DNA of 57,460 bases, taken from contig CAYUYM010000006.1 in assembly GCA_964449305.1 (NCBI GenBank), positions 1-57,460 of the forward strand, given 5' to 3'. Of the stretch, positions 44,428-51,917 are shown in pieces. This DNA is from CAYUYM01 sp964449305 (GTDB lineage Bacteria; Bacteroidota; Ignavibacteria; SZUA-365; CAYQST01). A program made the position numbers and the translations under genes. How positions within the stretch are numbered: the stretch's first letter is position 1; every line of letters starts with the position of its first letter. The notes below the pieces were generated by a model. That model did not search any database. It saw nothing but the letters and a program-made list of their open reading frames with translations, and was not told the DNA's origin.

Positions 44428-45654
44428 ATGAAAATCCTCTTCATTACATCACGATTCCCCTGGCCGCCCTACCGCGGCGACAAGCTGAAGATCTACAATC
44501 TGATCCGACAGCTTTCGCAGCGTCACACCGTGGCTCTCGTGTCGCTCATCCAGGATGTGGAGGAGGAGGAGCATGTGGAGGCGCTCCGCCCGCATTGTTC
44601 CGACATCCATGTGGTGCACCTGCCCCGCTGGCAGTCGTACATCAACTGCCTTGCGGCGCTTCCCGGCCGTGTGCCCTTCCAGGTGGCGTACTACAGGTCG
44701 GGGCTGTTCCGCGCCTGCATCGACGAGATGATCGCCGGATTCCAGCCCGACGTCATCCATTCGCATCTCATCCGCACCGTTCCCTACACGCGGGAGCTTC
44801 CCCACCCGCGCATCCTGGATCTCACAGACGCCGTGTCGCTCTACCTCGAACGCTTCGTGCAACAGGAGCGCAACCCGCTGAAGCGCGCGCTGATCGGCAT
44901 GGAGCTGCGCCGCATGCGCCGCTACGAGCCGGTGATCGACCGCTACGAGGGCGTGCTCGTCTGCTCCGACATTGATCGCGGCGTGCTGCAGGAACGCGCA
45001 CCCGGGGCACACGTGGGGCTGCTCTACAACGGCGTGGATCTCGAGACCTTCTCCCCGCGTCCCGACATCCGCCCCGAACCGCGGCGCATCATCTTCACCG
45101 GCAACATGACCTACTTCCCGAACGTGGACGCCGCGCTGCACCTTGTCCGCGACATCCTTCCGCTCATCCGCCGGCGCGTGCCCGACGTGCATCTCTTCCT
45201 GGTGGGGCAGAATCCGCCGGAGAAGGTGCGGGCGCTGCAGGGCGACGGCATCACGGTGACGGGCTTCGTGCCGGACATCGGCGCGGAATACGCCCGGTCC
45301 GCGGTGGCCGTGTCGCCTGTACGCTTCGGAGCGGGCACGCTCAACAAGGTGCTTGAACCGCTGGCACTCGGCGTCCCCGTGGTGAGCACAAGCATCGGCA
45401 TCCTCGGTCTCGGCCTCGAGGCGGGGACCGATCTGGAGGTGGCGGATGATCCCGCGCATTTCGCGGACCGTGTCTGTTCGCTTCTCGTCGATCCCGCACG
45501 GGCTGCGGCCATGGGCGCCGCGGCATCGGCCAAGGTGCGTGAACGCTTCTCGTGGGACACCGTGGCGCGCGAGCTCGAAGCCGCCCATGCCGCGGCACTG
45601 GATCGCCGTGCGTGCGTGTGTGCGGCGGCGGCGGCCGTGAAGGGAGGCGCCTGA
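44428..45654 (+). CDS. Glycosyltransferase family 4 (PEP-CTERM/EpsH1-associated type)
   Basis: 408 residues, GT-B fold. The N-terminus MKILFITSRFPWPPYRGDKL and the motif YNGVDLETFSP resemble the TIGR03087-type sugar transferases found with exosortase/EpsH1 loci, but no exosortase is visible here. The donor-binding half has IIFTGNMTYFPNVDAA, VTGFVPDIG, VSPVRFGAGTLNKVLEPLAL and GVPVVSTSIG. It starts 42 bp after the GT2 gene and ends sharing one base with the next gene. Its acceptor is presumably the growing lipid-linked oligosaccharide. Confidence 0.9.
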   Translation: MKILFITSRFPWPPYRGDKLKIYNLIRQLSQRHTVALVSLIQDVEEEEHVEALRPHCSDIHVVHLPRWQSYINCLAALPGRVPFQVAYYRSGLFRACIDEMIAGFQPDVIHSHLIRTVPYTRELPHPRILDLTDAVSLYLERFVQQERNPLKRALIGMELRRMRRYEPVIDRYEGVLVCSDIDRGVLQERAPGAHVGLLYNGVDLETFSPRPDIRPEPRRIIFTGNMTYFPNVDAALHLVRDILPLIRRRVPDVHLFLVGQNPPEKVRALQGDGITVTGFVPDIGAEYARSAVAVSPVRFGAGTLNKVLEPLALGVPVVSTSIGILGLGLEAGTDLEVADDPAHFADRVCSLLVDPARAAAMGAAASAKVRERFSWDTVARELEAAHAAALDRRACVCAAAAAVKGGA

Positions 45655-47063
45655 TGCCCTTCACCAACAAGAAACGCAGCCGCTTCATCCTCTTCCTTGT
45701 GGACGGCGTGTTCGTGATGCTCGCCTGGCTGGTGTACTGGTATCTCCGTGTGGAATCGGGCATGTTTGAAATGATCTCGGAACCCGAGTTCACCATCCCC
45801 ATGCTGGTGATCGGGCTGTACTGGCTCATCATCTTCTGGATTTCCGGGCTGTACCGGCATTATGGCGTCCAGTCCCGCTTCGACGAGTTCACCACCATGG
45901 TGAAGGCCGTCACCTACGGCGTCGTTCTCCTCTTCTTCCTCATCTACCTCGACGACGCCATCTCGCAGGAGCCGGCAACCACATCACGGCTCAAGATCTT
46001 CCTGTACTGGGGCATCCTCGTGCTGCTGCTCGGGGTCGGGCGCGTGGCCTTCCGCAGCATCCGCCGCCGCATGCTCATCGCCGGCATCGGGTTGCGCAAC
46101 ACCGTCATCATCGGACCCGTCGCAAAGTCCATGGAGCTCTACACCACCATCCGGCAGTTCCCGGCGCTTGGCTACCGCATCCTCGGCTTCATCACCACGG
46201 ATGAGGACTCGGCGGAGGCCACGGGCAGTCTCGCCTGCCTCGGCCGGCTCGCGATGCTGGAGCAGATCATTGAGCGCAGCGAGGTGGAGGAGATCATCAT
46301 CACGCTCGATTCCACCGAGCACGAACGCCTCCTCGAGATCATCGGGCGCTGCGGCGCCTACAAGGTCGGCATCAAGATCCGGCCGGATCTCTACGACATC
46401 GTGTCCGGCCAGGCGCGCACGAACCAGATCTACGGCATCCCACTCATCGAGGTCACACCGCAGCTCATGCCCCCCTGGGAGGCGTTTCTCAAGCGGTTGA
46501 TGGACATCGTGGTCTCGTTCCTGGTGCTGATCCTCGGCATGCCATTGTTCCTCATCATCGCGGTGGCGCAGACGCTCTCGTCGCGCGGTCCCATCCTCTA
46601 CAAGCAGCAGCGCGTGGGGAAGGACGGCCGAAACTTCATGATCCTCAAATTCCGCACGATGTACGTGGACGCGGAAAAGAAGACGGGTCCGCGATGGGCG
46701 CAGAAGGATGATCCGCGCGTCACGCCGCTGGGGCGCTTTCTGCGCAGGACGCATCTCGACGAGCTGCCGCAGTGCGTCAACGTGCTGCAGGGCGACATGA
46801 GTCTTGTGGGGCCGCGGCCGGAGCGGCCGTTCTTCGTGGAGCAGTTCATCCGAGAGATCCCGCTCTACCGGCGCCGCCTCAACGTGCGGCCGGGCATCAC
46901 CGGCTGGGCGCAGGTGAAGCACACCTACGATCAGTCCATCGACGACGTCCGCGCCAAGCTCCGCTACGATCTGTTCTACATCGAAAACATGTCGCTGCGG
47001 ATGGACTTCAAGATCATCCTCTCCACCGCCTTCGACATGCTGGCGGGGAAGGGGCACACATGA
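45654..47063 (+). CDS. Polyprenyl glycosylphosphotransferase (WcaJ/WbaP-like initiating sugar transferase)
   Basis: About 469 residues. The N-terminal four or five helices (FILFLVDGVFVMLAWLVYWY onwards) are followed by a soluble CoA-binding-like domain (TVIIGPVAKSMELY, LGYRILGFITTDE) and the C-terminal transferase domain. The latter shows KRLMDIVVSFLVLILGMPLF, YKQQRVGKDGRNFMILKFRT, RRTHLDELPQ and LVGPRPERPFF, all standard. It transfers a sugar-1-phosphate to undecaprenyl phosphate, starting the repeat unit, in the inner membrane. The ATG at 45654 overlaps the previous stop by one base and the next gene begins inside its stop. Confidence 0.93.
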   Translation: MPFTNKKRSRFILFLVDGVFVMLAWLVYWYLRVESGMFEMISEPEFTIPMLVIGLYWLIIFWISGLYRHYGVQSRFDEFTTMVKAVTYGVVLLFFLIYLDDAISQEPATTSRLKIFLYWGILVLLLGVGRVAFRSIRRRMLIAGIGLRNTVIIGPVAKSMELYTTIRQFPALGYRILGFITTDEDSAEATGSLACLGRLAMLEQIIERSEVEEIIITLDSTEHERLLEIIGRCGAYKVGIKIRPDLYDIVSGQARTNQIYGIPLIEVTPQLMPPWEAFLKRLMDIVVSFLVLILGMPLFLIIAVAQTLSSRGPILYKQQRVGKDGRNFMILKFRTMYVDAEKKTGPRWAQKDDPRVTPLGRFLRRTHLDELPQCVNVLQGDMSLVGPRPERPFFVEQFIREIPLYRRRLNVRPGITGWAQVKHTYDQSIDDVRAKLRYDLFYIENMSLRMDFKIILSTAFDMLAGKGHT

Positions 47064-48718
47064 TGCGCGTCATGCGCCTTCTGCCGCTGCTTCTGCTGCT
47101 GCCGTTCACCGCGCCAGCGCAGGTGGAGCACGTGCCCGTCCAGCATCCGGTGTACGCCTTCCTGCAGACCATGCACATCCAGGGGCGCCTGCCCGGCTGG
47201 TCGGCCACCATGCTGCCGCTGGACCGTGCGGCGGTGACGGGCTGCCTGCGTGAGCTGCTCGCGCATCCGCAGGGGCTCACGGAATCCGAGGCGGCCCTGC
47301 TTGCACGGCTGTCGGACGAATTTGTGGCGGAAGCCGACGGCAGCCAGCGGCGGGTGGCGCTCCTTGATCCCGCACCCGGTGCGGGACTTCTGGCCGGGCT
47401 GTTCGACGATGTGGAGAAGCACCTCTATCATTGGGCGGACGCGGAGCGCCGCAGCACGTTCGTGATGGAGTTCCTGGGCAGCGCGGATGCGCGGCTGGGG
47501 CGGATCGATGGCGGCGAAAGGACGGTGCTGCTCGGACAGGTTGGCGGGCGCTTCCGCGGCACCATCGGCGGCGCATTCGGGTATCAGCTCCAATCCACCA
47601 ACGGCGAGGCCTTCGGCGACAAGGCCCTGGCCCTGATGGACCGTGATCTGCGTCTCAACACGAACTTCGGGGATCTCAACCGCAACTTCTTTGATGTGAC
47701 GGAGGCCGCCGTGTCGGCCTTGTGGAGCTGGGGCAGCGCCTCACTCGGGCGCGAGACGGTGCTGTCGGGAGTGGGCGTGGCGGCACGCACGCTTCTGAGT
47801 GGAAACGCACCGGCCTTTGATGCCGTGCGCCTGAACCTCCACACGGGCGATCTCCGCTTCACCTTTCTGCATGGAGCCCTGCTCGGCGTGCACGACACCA
47901 TCGAAAACGGACGCCCGTGGTTCGACGCGAAATACATCGCCATGCATCGCCTCGAGGCGGACCTGTTCCGCACGCTGCGTGTGGGCGTGTATGAAGCGGT
48001 CATCTATTCGCAGCGGGCGATCGATCCGGCCTACATCAACCCGGTGAATTTCTTCAAATCCGCGGAGCATGCAGGCGGCGATCGCGACAACCCGATGCTC
48101 GGCATTGATCTCCAGACCCTGTCCCTGCCCGGCACGCAGGTGTTCGCCTCCTGGCTCATCGACGATGTGGATTTCTCGCAATGGGGCACGGGGTTTTATG
48201 GCAACAAGTTCGCCTGGCAGGCGGGGCTTTTGAACGCCTCGCTTCCGAACACCCTGCTCGGCATGGAATACGGCCGTGTGGAGCCCTACACCTTCACCCA
48301 CGTCTATCGCAACAACGAGTACACGAACAAGGGTGAGGCCATCGGGCTCGACCTGCCGCCGAACGCGGATCGTTGGACCGTCACCGCGCAGCACTCCATC
48401 GGAGCCCGTGTGCGCATCACCGCCGCGCTGTGGCGGCAGCGACACGGGCGCAACGAGCGTGATGCCGGGGGGCGGCTTGTGCGGAACCACGGTGGCGACA
48501 TTGCCGAGCGCTTCGAGTCCGGCCGCGACAATCCCACGGCAGGCTTTCTGGACGGACCGCGCGTCACGAGCTGGTCGGCCACGCTGGGGGTGACGTGGGA
48601 GCCTCTGCGCAACAACCTCCTGCGCCTCACGTGGCGCTGGTACCGCATGGACGACGAGGAGGCCGCGCTGGTGCGGGAGGAACAGGTGCTCTCGCTGCGT
48701 TTCGAGATGGATCTGTGA
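47060..48718 (+). CDS. Wzi-like capsule assembly outer-membrane protein
   Basis: About 552 residues. A signal peptide (MRLLPLLLLLPFTAPA) is followed by VEHVPVQHPVYAFLQ and a short helical domain with GCLRELLAHP. The rest is a barrel of amphipathic strands (GGRFRGTIGGAFGYQL, RTLRVGVYEAVIYSQR, VFASWLIDDVDFSQWG), ending LSLRFEMDL. The layout agrees with the Caps_assemb_Wzi family, which anchors capsule at the cell surface. It overlaps the glycosylphosphotransferase gene by four bases and is the last gene of the tightly overlapping block. Family assignment by pattern, not alignment. Confidence 0.78.
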   Translation: MMRVMRLLPLLLLLPFTAPAQVEHVPVQHPVYAFLQTMHIQGRLPGWSATMLPLDRAAVTGCLRELLAHPQGLTESEAALLARLSDEFVAEADGSQRRVALLDPAPGAGLLAGLFDDVEKHLYHWADAERRSTFVMEFLGSADARLGRIDGGERTVLLGQVGGRFRGTIGGAFGYQLQSTNGEAFGDKALALMDRDLRLNTNFGDLNRNFFDVTEAAVSALWSWGSASLGRETVLSGVGVAARTLLSGNAPAFDAVRLNLHTGDLRFTFLHGALLGVHDTIENGRPWFDAKYIAMHRLEADLFRTLRVGVYEAVIYSQRAIDPAYINPVNFFKSAEHAGGDRDNPMLGIDLQTLSLPGTQVFASWLIDDVDFSQWGTGFYGNKFAWQAGLLNASLPNTLLGMEYGRVEPYTFTHVYRNNEYTNKGEAIGLDLPPNADRWTVTAQHSIGARVRITAALWRQRHGRNERDAGGRLVRNHGGDIAERFESGRDNPTAGFLDGPRVTSWSATLGVTWEPLRNNLLRLTWRWYRMDDEEAALVREEQVLSLRFEMDL

Positions 48719-48755
48719 TCGCAGGTCGGAAGTTCGTCGCCATATGTGGAACAGC

Positions 48756-48786
48756 TTGTTTTCCGGAGAATGGCCGTTGTATTTTG
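48756..48786 (+). promoter_or_regulatory. Promoter-like TTG-N21-TATTTTG
   Basis: TTG at 48756-48758 and TATTTTG at 48780-48786 are separated by 21 bases, matching the Bacteroidota pattern. The -7 box lies 16 bases before the first possible GTG start (48803) and 52 bases before the preferred one (48839). Confidence 0.45.
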
Positions 48787-48838
48787 AACCACCGGACTGT
48801 CCGTGTCACATAACCCATCATCCAATGAAGAACCCCCT

Positions 48839-49558
48839 GTGAAACGCGCCCTGGTCATCCACCCCACCTACAACGAGATCGAAAACATCACACGGATCAT
48901 CCCCGTGGTCCTGAGCCAGGATCCATGCATCGAGGTGCTTGTCGTGGACGACAACTCCCCGGACGGGACAGCGGCCGCGGTGAAGGAGATGATGAAGACG
49001 GAGCCACGCATCCACATCCTGGAGCGGCCGGGGAAGATGGGGTTGGGGACGGCCTATGTGGCGGGATTCAAATACGCGATTGCGCAGGGGTTTGATTACG
49101 TGTGTGAGATGGACGCGGATTTTTCACACGACCCGAAGATTCTGCCCGTGTTTCTCGAGGAGATCCTGCATCATGATCTCGTGCTGGGGTCGCGCTACAT
49201 CAGGGGGGTGAACGTGATAAACTGGCCGATGAAGCGTCTGCTGTTGAGTTATTTTGCGAACGTTTACACGAAGATCGTCACCGGTCTGCCGGTGCGCGAT
49301 GCGACGGGGGGGTTCAAGTGTTTCCGGGTGGAGGTGTTGAAGGCGTTGGATCTTGACGCCGTGAAGTCGAACGGCTATGCCTTTCAGATCGAGATGTCGT
49401 TCAAGGCATGGAAGAAGGGATTCGACGTGATCGAAGTGCCCATCATCTTCATGGATCGCCAGGCGGGGCAGTCGAAGATGTCGAAAAAAATCGTGCGCGA
49501 AGCCGTGACCATGGTATGGAAGCTCCGGCTCCGCGCAGTGTTCGGAATGCTGAATTAG
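48839..49558 (+). CDS. Polyprenol monophosphomannose synthase (Dpm1-like GT2)
   Basis: About 239 residues, GT-A fold. It moves a hexose, usually mannose, from the nucleotide sugar to polyprenyl phosphate. Motifs: LVIHPTYNEIENI, VVDDNSPDGTAAAV, EMDADFSHDPK (DxD-like), GSRYIRGV, RDATGGFKCFR and QAGQSKMSKKIVREA. No C-terminal membrane helices, so it is the short soluble type. The GTG at 48839 places the first motif at the N-terminus as in the family; a GTG at 48803 would add 12 residues and lies very close to the promoter. It has its own promoter after the polysaccharide cluster. Confidence 0.9.
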   Translation: MKRALVIHPTYNEIENITRIIPVVLSQDPCIEVLVVDDNSPDGTAAAVKEMMKTEPRIHILERPGKMGLGTAYVAGFKYAIAQGFDYVCEMDADFSHDPKILPVFLEEILHHDLVLGSRYIRGVNVINWPMKRLLLSYFANVYTKIVTGLPVRDATGGFKCFRVEVLKALDLDAVKSNGYAFQIEMSFKAWKKGFDVIEVPIIFMDRQAGQSKMSKKIVREAVTMVWKLRLRAVFGMLN

Positions 49559-49758
49559 CCTTTTGTTGGCAGTTCCGTCCGCACCGGGGGCATGGCGGAT
49601 TCGTCGAGGATGAAGAGTCCTGGACGCGGGCGCATGCGCTGGAGCCTGGACGGACGGTCGCTCCGCACCACGGGACCGCGATCTCGGTGGATCAGGTGGA
49701 TGAGGGCGGTGGCATGGAGGGTGAAGTGTTCAGGCAGACAGAGTAACGTTTGTTTCAT
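49555..49758 (-). CDS. Possible small hypothetical protein
   Basis: 67 residues, no family recognised. The N-terminus MKQTLLCLPEHFTLHATALI does not look like a chance frame, but the second half is rich in Arg and Pro. A TAATTTG box on the same strand (49797-49803) lies 38 bases upstream of the ATG. Its stop overlaps the end of the mannose synthase gene by four bases. It could be a real small gene, a remnant, or noise. Confidence 0.3.
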   Translation of the reverse strand: MKQTLLCLPEHFTLHATALIHLIHRDRGPVVRSDRPSRLQRMRPRPGLFILDESAMPPVRTELPTKG

Positions 49759-49796
49759 GGATCCTCGATTGAAGGCACATGGGGAAGAAGTGCGGG

Positions 49797-49803
49797 CAAA
49801 TTA
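49797..49803 (-). promoter_or_regulatory. Possible -7 box TAATTTG (minus strand)
   Basis: TANNTTG match on the minus strand, 38 bases before the ATG of the doubtful small gene at 49758. It stands or falls with that gene. Confidence 0.25.
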
Positions 49804-49900
49804 GGATGTGGCCGATCGGGAGACAATCCGGAAATTTGCCCCCATGGAGCGAGTTCCTCCGTCATTCCAGCGTACCGAGTGGGGAGTTGAAGAGTCGAAA

Positions 49901-49930
49901 AGTTCAAGAGTTCAAGAGTTCAAGAGTTGG
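49901..49930 (+). repeat. 8-mer tandem array (AGTTCAAG)3
   Basis: Three perfect AGTTCAAG units, then AGTTGG. An inverted, slightly diverged copy is present at 50339-50364, so the two arrays bracket the palindromic repeats. Confidence 0.75.
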
Positions 49931-49952
49931 ACCGCAGCAAACGTGCCTCTCC

Positions 49953-50263
49953 GTCGTCATGCCCGCGCAGGCGTGCATCCATGTCCGGCCGTTGAAGGGT
50001 TATCAAGGTTGTCAGCGTTTTCAGGGTCATCAGCGTTGGCTTCGGAAGGACTCGCGCCACAGTCCCTCGGTTCGCAACCCCTCCGTCGTCATACCCGCAA
50101 AGGCGGGCATCCATGAACGTCCGCCGAAGGGGTGTCAGGGTTATCAGAGTTTTCAGGGATATCAGGGTCGGTTTCGGAAGGACTCGCCCCACAGTCCCTC
50201 GGTTCGCAGCCCCTCCATCGTCATGCCCGCGCAGGCGGGCATCCATGGACGTCCTTCGGAGCC
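49953..50263 (+). repeat. 132-bp tandem repeat, two units plus a partial third
   Basis: Units start at 49953, 50085 and 50217, an exact 132-bp period, each opening with a version of TCGTCATGCCCGCGCAGGCG. That opening holds the palindrome ATGCCCGC-GCAG-GCGGGCAT, perfect in the third unit and with one mismatch in each of the first two. Later in each unit come short TATCAG/TTTCAG-like subrepeats and the shared segment ACAGTCCCTCGGTTCGCA. The third unit is cut short after about 47 bases. Confidence 0.8.
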
Positions 50264-50266
50264 ATG

Positions 50267-50312
50267 GCGTGGATTCCCGCGCCTGCACTGAGCCTGTCGA
50301 AGTGCGGGAATG
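50267..50312 (+). repeat. Palindromic intergenic element, copy A
   Basis: Stem ATTCCCGC (50273-50280) with GCGGGAAT (50304-50311), loop containing CACTGAGCCTGTCGAAGTG, itself able to pair at its ends. Copy B at 50390-50436 differs by one inserted base and one substitution. The core CTGAGCCTGTCGAAG is a widespread intergenic repeat core in bacterial genomes (recall, not searched). Confidence 0.7.
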
Positions 50313-50338
50313 CCGTCGCCATGGCACGCACATTCTGC

Positions 50339-50364
50339 GTCCAACTCTTGAACTCCTGAACTTT
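50339..50364 (-). repeat. Inverted copy of the 8-mer array
   Basis: Reads on the minus strand as units of AGTTCAGG, AGTTCAAG and AGTTGG, matching the array at 49901-49930 in reverse orientation. Confidence 0.65.
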
Positions 50365-50389
50365 CCCTGGGCTACCGCGGAGGGACGGG

Positions 50390-50436
50390 GCGTGGATTGC
50401 CCGCGCCTTCACTGAGCCTGTCGAAGTGCGGGAATG
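50390..50436 (+). repeat. Palindromic intergenic element, copy B
   Basis: Second copy of the element at 50267-50312, 123 bp downstream. The extra G in its left arm weakens the palindrome. It ends about 50 bp before the promoter box of the response regulator. Confidence 0.7.
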
Positions 50437-50463
50437 ACGGAGGGGCACGCGCTGGCGCTGCTG

Positions 50464-50494
50464 TTCCTCGGCTCGCTGCCATTCCGTACATTTG
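50464..50494 (+). promoter_or_regulatory. Promoter TTC-N20-TACATTTG
   Basis: TACATTTG (50487-50494) is an exact -7 match, with TTC in place of TTG 20 bases upstream (50464-50466). It ends 23 bases before the ATG of the response regulator. Confidence 0.5.
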
Positions 50495-50517
50495 TCTCGG
50501 ATCAGCAAAGGACGCAG

Positions 50518-51885
50518 ATGAGCAGAGACACCATTTTCATTGTGGACGACGAGGCGCCGACACGCCGGCTGCTGGAGCATGCCGTGGGCACAATGTGGGG
50601 CTACCGCGTGCAGTCCTTCGACAGTGGCGAGGAGTGCATCGCTCACCTCGATGACTCCCCCAACCTCATCATTCTCGACATCATGATGAAGGGCATGAGC
50701 GGCGTGGAGACCTTGAAGGCCATACGCGAGCGCAACGACCAGCTTCCCATCATCATGCTGTCGGCCCAGGAGAAGATCGATGTTGCCGTGGAGACCATGC
50801 GTCTCGGTGCGCGCGACTACTTCCCCAAGCCGGTGGATCTCCGCAAGCTGGAGTTCGCCATCAGGAATGCGCTCGATTACGGCAGGATGGCCGTACGCGT
50901 GCAGGAGCTGCAGGACACCATCGAACGCTCCGTGCAGGGGGATGGCATCATCACGCACTCCCGCGCGATGGCCGGGGTGCTCACGCTCGTGAAGAAGGCG
51001 TCGAACAGCGACATCGGTGTGCTCATCCAGGGCGAGTCGGGCACAGGCAAGGAGATGATCGCCCGCGCCCTGCATTTCAACGGCCGCCGTCGGAACGGTC
51101 CCTTCGTGGTGATCAACTGCGCGGCCATCCCCGGCGAGCTGCTGGAGTCGGAACTTTTCGGGCATGAAAAGGGGGCCTTCACCGGTGCTCACCGCCAGAA
51201 ACCCGGCCGCTTCGAACAGGCGGATGGAGGGTCGCTGTTTCTGGATGAAGTGGGCGAGCTTGCCCCGGCACTCCAGGCCAAGCTGCTGCGTGTCCTCCAG
51301 GAAAAGACCTTCGAACGAGTCGGCGGGAACGAGACACTCGAGGCCGATGTGCGCATCATCGCCGCAACCAACCGCGATCTGCGGCAGCTCGCGCTGGAGC
51401 GGAACTATCGCGAGGATCTCTACTACCGCCTCGCCGGCTTCCCCATCGAGCTGCCTCCGCTGCGTGATCGACGCGAGGAGATCCCCCATCTCGTGGATCA
51501 CTTCCTCCGCATGTTCGAGGGTCGCGAGGGAAGGAAGGGCCTGAAGGTGACCCGTGAGGCGATGGATGTGCTCATGGAGTACCCCTGGCCGGGAAACATC
51601 CGCGAGCTGCGCAGCATCATGGAACGCGCCGTGCTCATCGCCGACGGCGCGGTGATCACGCCGCAGGATCTGCCCATGGCACCGCCGACGGAATCCCTGC
51701 AACGGAGCTTCCTCGCATTCGCCACGCCGGAACACATCGTCAGCATGGAACGCGTGAAGGAGGAGGCCATACGGCAGACGCTCCGTCTGGTCCGCGGGAA
51801 CGTCACGGAAACCGCGCGACGGTTGGGCATCGGGAGGACGTCGTTGTATGAAATGCTGAAGAAATACGGGATTGAGACCACATGA
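50518..51885 (+). CDS. Sigma-54-dependent response regulator (NtrC family)
   Basis: About 455 residues. Receiver domain at residues 1-120 with phospho-acceptor Asp54 in LIILDIMMKGMSG and conserved Lys in YFPKPVD. The AAA+ domain follows with Walker A GESGTGKE (about 172), the sigma-54 contact loop GAFTGAH (about 219), Walker B GSLFLDEVGEL and the arginine-containing NYREDLYYRLAGFPIELPPL. A Fis-type helix-turn-helix closes it (ETARRLGIGRTSLYEMLKKY). It activates transcription by RNA polymerase with sigma-54 after phosphorylation. No histidine kinase gene is next to it. It is convergent with the fimbrial-type locus, 21 bp away, but a link to it is only a guess. Confidence 0.94.
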   Translation: MSRDTIFIVDDEAPTRRLLEHAVGTMWGYRVQSFDSGEECIAHLDDSPNLIILDIMMKGMSGVETLKAIRERNDQLPIIMLSAQEKIDVAVETMRLGARDYFPKPVDLRKLEFAIRNALDYGRMAVRVQELQDTIERSVQGDGIITHSRAMAGVLTLVKKASNSDIGVLIQGESGTGKEMIARALHFNGRRRNGPFVVINCAAIPGELLESELFGHEKGAFTGAHRQKPGRFEQADGGSLFLDEVGELAPALQAKLLRVLQEKTFERVGGNETLEADVRIIAATNRDLRQLALERNYREDLYYRLAGFPIELPPLRDRREEIPHLVDHFLRMFEGREGRKGLKVTREAMDVLMEYPWPGNIRELRSIMERAVLIADGAVITPQDLPMAPPTESLQRSFLAFATPEHIVSMERVKEEAIRQTLRLVRGNVTETARRLGIGRTSLYEMLKKYGIETT

Positions 51886-51896
51886 GTGCAGGATGA

Positions 51897-51917
51897 GGCC
51901 GCACCCTCACTGCGGCC
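51897..51917. terminator. Hairpin between convergent genes, covering the usher stop codon
   Basis: GGCCGCA (51897-51903) pairs with TGCGGCC (51911-51917) over a 7-base loop. The loop contains the usher stop codon (51907-51909). It may end both convergent transcripts; no U-tract. Confidence 0.4.

Larger units (their letters stand above)
49559..50517. other. Repeat island between the mannose synthase and the response regulator
   Basis: This gap of about 960 bp holds one doubtful small frame (49555-49758) and then a composite of repeats from about 49900 to 50436: an 8-mer array, two full 132-bp units and a partial third, two copies of a palindromic 46/47-bp element, and an inverted copy of the 8-mer array. 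Frames crossing it on either strand repeat the same peptides and are not credible proteins. The promoter of the response regulator lies at its right edge. Confidence 0.7.

Noticed and set aside
44428..45654. Exosortase/PEP-CTERM locus suggested by the glycosyltransferase type
   Set aside because: No exosortase, PEP-CTERM tail or other EpsH1 partner is visible; the surrounding genes form an ordinary Wzx/Wzy cluster.
49953..50263. CRISPR array
   Set aside because: Only two full units of 132 bp, no short conserved repeat with unique spacers of 30-40 bp, and no cas genes in the window.
50221..51735. 504-codon minus-strand frame covering the response regulator and part of the repeat island
   Set aside because: The response regulator on the plus strand has every expected motif; the antisense frame has none and runs into repeats.
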